From the NCBI RefSeq assembly GCF_001667735.1, contig NZ_LZJN01000184.1, positions 23,603 through 87,602 on the forward strand: 64,000 bases of DNA, read 5' to 3'. Under the pieces are notes generated by a model. The model ran no database searches, was not told the origin of the DNA, and saw only the letters and a program-made list of their open reading frames with translations. Positions 62,294 to 64,000 of the stretch are shown here, one piece after another (the stretch's first letter is position 1; each line of letters begins with the position of its first letter). This stretch comes from Mycobacterium sp. E183. Its GTDB lineage: Bacteria > Actinomycetota > Actinomycetes > Mycobacteriales > Mycobacteriaceae. The position numbers and the translations under genes are program-made.

Positions 62294-62563
62294 AGAAAAG
62301 TCTACGTCGTCCCCCGATCGACGTCTGGACGCCCAACTCATCGCCGCGATCGACAGCCCTAGGGTCCTGCCTGCGACGAGGTAGTTACCAAGGTTAACCA
62401 GTGTGAAGCCGAACGTATTTCGCCCTGACGGCGTCGACGCCTGCTGCCGATGTCGTCGACGGTCAGAACGGCACGCACCCCACAAGGATAATCGTCCTAG
62501 GGAATGCCCTTGAACGGTTGACGGGACCCTGCCCACAACGCCGAACATCGGCCGCAAAGGCCG
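62294..62563. other. metH/PAC2 divergent intergenic remainder
   Basis: No gene is supported. With the riboswitch and the PAC2 promoter this makes a 367-bp divergent gap. The metH promoter must lie here on the minus strand; tctacg (62301-62306) and the ccctaggg palindrome (62359-62366) are visible, but I cannot choose a -10 with confidence. Confidence 0.4.
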
Positions 62564-62569
62564 TACGCT
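62564..62569 (+). promoter_or_regulatory. -10 element of a leaderless promoter for the PAC2 gene
   Basis: TACGCT is followed by six bases (gattct) and the GTG start at 62576. There is no Shine-Dalgarno sequence. It has the same hexamer and spacing as the dop and RecB-like promoters. Confidence 0.55.
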
Positions 62570-62575
62570 GATTCT

Positions 62576-63466
62576 GTGACCCCATCCGATCGCCCACCGT
62601 TTGGGAACGCCGCACTGCCCGAACTGCACGACACCATCGTCGTGGCGGCATTCGAGGGCTGGAACGACGCCGGCGACGCGGCCAGTGACGCCCTCGAGCA
62701 CCTCGAGGCCATTTGGGAAGCCGACCCGATCCTGGAGATCGACGACGAGGCGTACTACGACTACCAGGTGAATCGGCCCGTCATTCGGCAGGTCGACGGG
62801 GTCACCCGGGAGCTGGTCTGGCCGGCCATGCGGATTTCGCACTGCCGGCCGCCGGGCAGCGACCGCGACGTCGTGTTGATGCACGGCGTGGAACCCAACA
62901 TGCGCTGGCGGACCTTCTGCGCCGAACTGGTGGCCATCGCCGACAAGCTCAACGTGGACACCGTCGTCATCCTCGGCGCCCTGCTGGCCGACACGCCGCA
63001 CACCCGGCCGGTTCCGGTTTCGGGCGCCGCCTACTCCCCCGAATCGGCCAGACGTTTCGGGCTCGAGGAGAGCCGCTACGAGGGGCCCACCGGCATCGCC
63101 GGGGTGTTCCAGGACGCCTGCGTCGCCGCCGGGATCCCCGCCGTGACGTTCTGGGCGGCGGTGCCGCACTACGTGTCTCAGCCACCCAACCCGAAGGCGA
63201 CGGTGGCGTTGCTGCGCCGCGTCGAGGACGTGCTCGACATCGAGGTGCCGCTGGCCGACCTGCCGACCGACGCCGAGGAGTGGGAGCAGGCCATCACCGA
63301 GATGGCCGCCGAGGACGAGGACCTGGCCGAGTACGTGCAATCGCTGGAACAGCGCGGCGACGCCGAGGTCGACATGAACGAGGCCCTGGGCAAGATCGAC
63401 GGCGACGCGCTGGCCGCGGAGTTCGAGCGTTACCTGCGCCGACGGCGCCCGGGCTTCGGCCGCTAG
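62576..63466 (+). CDS. PAC2 family protein (Rv2125 homologue)
   Basis: A 296-residue protein of the PAC2 (proteasome assembly chaperone 2-like) superfamily: IVVAAFEGWNDAGDAASDAL, VILGALLADTPHTRPVPVSG, GPTGIAGVFQDACVAAGIPA and VTFWAAVPHYVSQPPNPKAT. The C-terminal 70 residues are acidic and helical. Despite the name no link to the nearby proteasome genes is established in bacteria. The start GTG is leaderless-type. Its stop is followed within 5 bp by the tandem repeat array. Confidence 0.9.
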   Translation: MTPSDRPPFGNAALPELHDTIVVAAFEGWNDAGDAASDALEHLEAIWEADPILEIDDEAYYDYQVNRPVIRQVDGVTRELVWPAMRISHCRPPGSDRDVVLMHGVEPNMRWRTFCAELVAIADKLNVDTVVILGALLADTPHTRPVPVSGAAYSPESARRFGLEESRYEGPTGIAGVFQDACVAAGIPAVTFWAAVPHYVSQPPNPKATVALLRRVEDVLDIEVPLADLPTDAEEWEQAITEMAAEDEDLAEYVQSLEQRGDAEVDMNEALGKIDGDALAAEFERYLRRRRPGFGR

Positions 63467-63470
63467 CCCG

Positions 63471-64000
63471 CTAGCGGCGATCGCAAGCGCGGCGTAGCCG
63501 GGCGCGGCGGGTCGCCGCCATCGAACCTAGCGGCGATCGCAAGCGCGGCATAGCCGGGCGCGGCGGGTCGCCGCCATCGAACCTAGCGGCGATCGCAAGC
63601 GCGGCATAGCCGGGCGCGGCGGGTCGCCGCCATCGAACCTAGCGGCGATCGCAAGCGCGGCATAGCCGGGCGCGGCGGGTCGCCGCCATCGAACCTAGCG
63701 GCGATCGCAAGCGCGGCATAGCCGGGCGCGGCGGGTCGCCGCCATCGAACCTAGCGGCGATCGCAAGCGCGGCATAGCCGGGCGCGGCGGGTCGCCGCCA
63801 TCGAACCTAGCGGCGATCGCAAGCGCGGCATAGCCGGGCGCGGCGGGTCGCCGCCATCGAACCTAGCGGCGATCGCAAGCGCGGCGTAGCCGGGCGCGGC
63901 GTAGCCGGGCGCGGCGTAGCCGGGCGCGGCGTAGCCGGGCGCGGCGGGTCGCCGCCATCGAACCTAGCGGCGATCGCAAGCGCGGCGTAGCCGCGCCCGG
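63471..64000 (+). repeat. Tandem 56-bp CTAG repeat array running off the window
   Basis: Units start at 63471, 63527, 63583, 63639, 63695, 63751, 63807 (56 bp each), 63863 (101 bp) and 63964 (partial). A unit reads ctagcggcgatcgcaagcgc, ggcatagccgggcgcggcgg, gtcgccgccatcgaac. Units 2-7 are identical (cata); units 1 and 8 have cgta. Unit 8 contains three extra copies of a 15-bp subunit (gtagccgggcgcggc). Each unit can fold through gcggcga/tcgccgc. The last unit diverges at about 63991 into ccgcgcccgg, which looks like the start of an inverted copy. There are no unique spacers, so it is not CRISPR. Confidence 0.92.

Noticed and set aside
63471..64000. CRISPR array
   Set aside because: Units are contiguous 56-bp tandem repeats with no unique spacers, and no cas genes are present.

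Overview
The window is high-GC actinobacterial chromosome and is clearly Mycobacterium. It carries a PPE protein of the PPW type, a complete mce lipid-transport operon, the Pup-proteasome cluster (mpa, dop, pup, prcBA, pafABC), leaderless TAnnnT promoters, and gene order matching M. tuberculosis Rv2061c to Rv2125. Proteins are very close to, but not identical with, the M. tuberculosis ones. The mce cluster, a CpnT-like toxin and a missing blaC point to a non-tuberculous slow grower, probably M. avium complex-like. The species is inferred, not proven.

Layout. 0-15 kb: aerobic cobalamin genes. cobN is on the minus strand with an alpha/beta hydrolase. cobG-cobH-cobIJ run on the plus strand. SDR-cobL-cobM-cobK form a tightly overlapping minus operon. 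Between the two cob blocks lie a PPE-PPW gene and a sigC reading frame that is open, in frame, with an upstream zinc-finger membrane anti-sigma-like domain. 15-18 kb: a low-GC patch encoding the C-terminal toxin domain of a CpnT-like polymorphic toxin and its small, translationally coupled candidate immunity protein. 18-29.6 kb: a large hydrolase, pepE, a 5'-3' exonuclease, a DUF4333 membrane protein, and helY-tatC-tatA-pafC-pafB. 29.8-38.7 kb: the Pup-proteasome genes, more compact than in M. tuberculosis. 38.7-46.7 kb: lppK, DUF503, trmI, a RecB-like nuclease, a DEAD-box helicase with a long leader, a flavoprotein disulfide oxidoreductase, DUF4126, hisG and hisE. 46.7-58.4 kb: tetR diverging from an mce operon (yrbEAB, mceA-F, two accessory genes), at the place where M. 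tuberculosis has PPE37. 58.4-64 kb: cobalamin-dependent metH behind what reads as an S-adenosylhomocysteine riboswitch, a PAC2-family gene, and a 56-bp tandem repeat array running off the end.

The parts connect. The cob genes make the cofactor that MetH uses. MetH appears to be switched by SAH. pafB/pafC, pafA, dop, pup, prcBA and mpa form one protein-tagging and degradation pathway. The mce operon is self-contained apart from its ATPase, which is not in the window. The same CTAG-bounded GC-rich repeat occurs at three distant places (cobG 3' end, helicase/oxidoreductase junction, window end), and CTAG-centred palindromes occur at two more, so this genome has a dispersed intergenic repeat family. 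No rRNA, tRNA, CRISPR or insertion sequence was seen.
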